Origin: Burkholderia pseudomultivorans
GTDB taxonomy: Bacteria > Pseudomonadota > Gammaproteobacteria > Burkholderiales > Burkholderiaceae
Reading direction: 5' to 3'
Length of the DNA: 64,000 bases
Assembly: GCF_001718415.1 (NCBI RefSeq)
Contig: NZ_CP013377.1
Location: forward strand, 1,364,001 to 1,428,000
The position numbers were made by a program, and so were the translations under genes. The first letter of the stretch is position 1; every line of letters begins with the position of its first letter. This document shows, one piece after another, positions 62,458 through 64,000 of the stretch. The notes under the pieces were generated by a model. That model had not been told where the DNA came from and searched no databases. It worked only from the letters and a program-made list of their open reading frames with translations.

Positions 62458-63489
62458 TCAGGCCGCGACCGCCCGCGCGCGCGACATCGTCAGCGCCGCA
62501 TCCTCGATCATGTCCTCCTGCCCGCCGACGAGCCGCTGACGGCCCAGCTCGACGAGAATGTCGCGCGCCGGAATCCCGTACTTGGCTTCCGCGCGCTTCG
62601 CAAACAGCAGGAACGACGAGTAGACGCCCGCATAGCCGAGCGTCAGCGCATCGCGGTCGATGCGGATCGGCGCGTCCATGATCGGCACGACGAGATCTTC
62701 GGCGACGTCCGAGATCGCGAACACGTCGACGCCGGTCTCGATGCCCATCCGGTCGCATACGGCGACGAACACTTCCATCGGCGTGTTGCCCGCGCCCGCG
62801 CCGAGGCCGGCGGCGGCCGCATCGATCCGGTTCGCGCCGGCGGCGACCGCCGCCACCGAGTTCGCGACGCCCATCGCGAGATTGTGATGGCCGTGGAAGC
62901 CGAGTTCGGTCTCCGGCTTCAGCGCGGCGCGCACCTGGCCGATGCGCGCGGTCACGTCGTCGGGCAGCATGTGGCCGGCCGAATCGGTGATGTAGATGCA
63001 GTTCGCGCCGTACGATTCCATCAGCTTCGCCTGCACGACGAGCTGCGCGGGTGACGACATGTGCGCCATCATCAGGAACCCGACCGTATCGAGGCCGAGC
63101 TTGCGTGCAAGGCCGATATGCTGTTCCGACACGTCGGCCTCGGTGCAGTGCGTCGCGACGCGGATCGTGCCGACGCCGAGTTCGTGCGCCATCCGCAGGT
63201 GCTCGACGGTGCCGATGCCGGGCAGCAGCAGCGCCGACACCTTCGCCTGCTTCAGCTCCGGAATCACGGCGCTCAGGTAGGCCTCGTCGGTGTGCGCGGG
63301 AAAGCCGTAGTTGACCGACGCGCCGCCGAGCCCGTCGCCGTGCGTGACCTCGATCAACGGCACGCCGGCCGCGTCGAGCCCGCGCGCGATGTCGCGCATC
63401 TGGTCGAGCGTGATCTGATGGCGCTTCGGGTGCATCCCGTCGCGCAGCGACATGTCGTGGACGGTGATTTTCTTGCCTGCAAGTGACAT
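62458..63489 (-). CDS. mhpE: 4-hydroxy-2-oxovalerate aldolase
   Basis: 343 residues. DmpG/BphI/MhpE family: [17 protein letters not shown] with the conserved R-D metal and base, [15 protein letters not shown] with two metal His, then [17 protein letters not shown]. It splits 4-hydroxy-2-oxo acids to pyruvate and an aldehyde; in steroid breakdown the equivalent is HsaF. It follows mhpF with 16 bp between, the two proteins channelling the aldehyde. AGGAGTC precedes the ATG. Confidence 0.91.
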   Translation of the reverse strand: MSLAGKKITVHDMSLRDGMHPKRHQITLDQMRDIARGLDAAGVPLIEVTHGDGLGGASVNYGFPAHTDEAYLSAVIPELKQAKVSALLLPGIGTVEHLRMAHELGVGTIRVATHCTEADVSEQHIGLARKLGLDTVGFLMMAHMSSPAQLVVQAKLMESYGANCIYITDSAGHMLPDDVTARIGQVRAALKPETELGFHGHHNLAMGVANSVAAVAAGANRIDAAAAGLGAGAGNTPMEVFVAVCDRMGIETGVDVFAISDVAEDLVVPIMDAPIRIDRDALTLGYAGVYSSFLLFAKRAEAKYGIPARDILVELGRQRLVGGQEDMIEDAALTMSRARAVAA

Positions 63490-63505
63490 CGTGTGACTCC
63501 TCGGC

Positions 63506-64000
63506 TCAAGCGGTGGCGGCCGTCGCGGCCAGCATCTGTTCGGCGAAACGCTCGGCCGTGGCGGCCGCGGCGGCGGTCATGATGTCGAGGTTGCCCGCGT
63601 ACTTCGGCAGGTAGTCGCCGAGGCCCTCGACCTCCATGAACACGGACACGCGATTGCCGTCGAACACCGGGCCGTTCTTCAGCGTATAGCCGGGCACATA
63701 GCGCTGCACCTCCTTGACCATCGCATGCACGGACGCGGTGATCGCGTCGACGTCGGGCGGCCCGTCGGTCAGGCAGTGGATCGTGTCGCGCATGATCAGC
63801 GGCGGCTCGGCCGGGTTGATCACGATGATCGCCTTGCCCTTGCGCGCGCCGCCGACCTGCTCGATCGCGCCGGCCGTCGTGCGCGTGAATTCGTCGATGT
63901 TCTTGCGCGTGCCGGGGCCGACCGATTTCGACGACACCGTCGCGACGATCTCGCCGTACGCGACCGGCTGCACGCGCGACACCGCATAGACCATCGGGAT
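63506..64000 (-). CDS. mhpF: acetaldehyde dehydrogenase (acetylating), C-terminal part (partial)
   Basis: The frame runs off the right edge; the last 164 residues are present. [35 protein letters not shown] and [19 protein letters not shown] are characteristic of DmpF/MhpF/BphJ C-termini. The enzyme turns acetaldehyde or propionaldehyde to the CoA ester; HsaG is its steroid-pathway counterpart. The catalytic Cys region is outside the window. Confidence 0.9.
   Translation of the reverse strand: MPMVYAVSRVQPVAYGEIVATVSSKSVGPGTRKNIDEFTRTTAGAIEQVGGARKGKAIIVINPAEPPLIMRDTIHCLTDGPPDVDAITASVHAMVKEVQRYVPGYTLKNGPVFDGNRVSVFMEVEGLGDYLPKYAGNLDIMTAAAAATAERFAEQMLAATAATA

Overview
The window reads as chromosomal DNA of a Burkholderia, probably of the cepacia complex. 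It is very GC-rich with strong GC bias at third codon positions, and it carries typical Burkholderia genes (DUF4148, YXWGXW-repeat and DUF4377 proteins, HutC-type GntR, DHA2 MFS pumps). No rRNA, tRNA, CRISPR array or prophage was seen.

Left part (1-20.8 kb). The end of a UxaA-type dehydratase gene is followed by L-2-keto-3-deoxyarabonate dehydratase and 2-oxoglutarate-semialdehyde dehydrogenase (oxidative pentose catabolism). Next is a PotD-like periplasmic binding protein translationally coupled to a membrane diguanylate cyclase. DUF4148, a small Cys protein and a Tat-exported purple-acid-phosphatase-like enzyme follow. An ECF sigma factor module (9278-11462) and a DUF1800/DUF1501 operon (11764-14581) share an almost identical promoter, so they probably form one small regulon. 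A lone tyrosine recombinase, a LuxR-type regulator, a DUF4377 lipoprotein behind a sigma-E-like promoter, a divergent MFS/LysR pair and a VOC protein complete this part.

Centre (21.0-55.0 kb). About 25 genes on the plus strand, mostly overlapping or closely spaced, form a steroid-nucleus catabolic cluster recognisable by close resemblance to actinobacterial enzymes. Rings A/B: KstD-like dehydrogenase, KshA-like Rieske oxygenase with a ferredoxin reductase, HsaA/HsaB monooxygenase and HsaC extradiol dioxygenase. Rings C/D: FadD3 ligase, IpdA/IpdB, IpdC, EchA20-like hydrolase, IpdF, FadA6, two pairs of acyl-CoA dehydrogenases, another thiolase, a MaoC hydratase and further SDRs. A BNR-repeat (YCF48-like) protein and an MMPL/RND transporter precede kshA. 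The cluster is interrupted at 29.7-35.2 kb by a HutC-type regulator with a perfect 30-bp operator, a TSUP permease, an outer-membrane protein, an unknown gene and a FitAB-type toxin-antitoxin pair. Two 5' leaders in the cluster (before hsaA and before the BNR gene) carry an unusual tandem array of about 50-bp hairpin units running into the Shine-Dalgarno sequence.

Right part (55.1-64 kb). A divergent SDR/AraC pair is followed by a 2.2-kb lower-GC insertion bounded by perfect 66-bp direct repeats; it carries one gene with a PD-(D/E)XK nuclease-like N-terminus, a candidate defence cassette. A phospholipase-C-family phosphoesterase, an MFS pump and mhpE/mhpF (hsaF/hsaG equivalents, the last cut by the window edge) follow. 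HsaD and HsaE equivalents are not in the window and are predicted beyond 64 kb.
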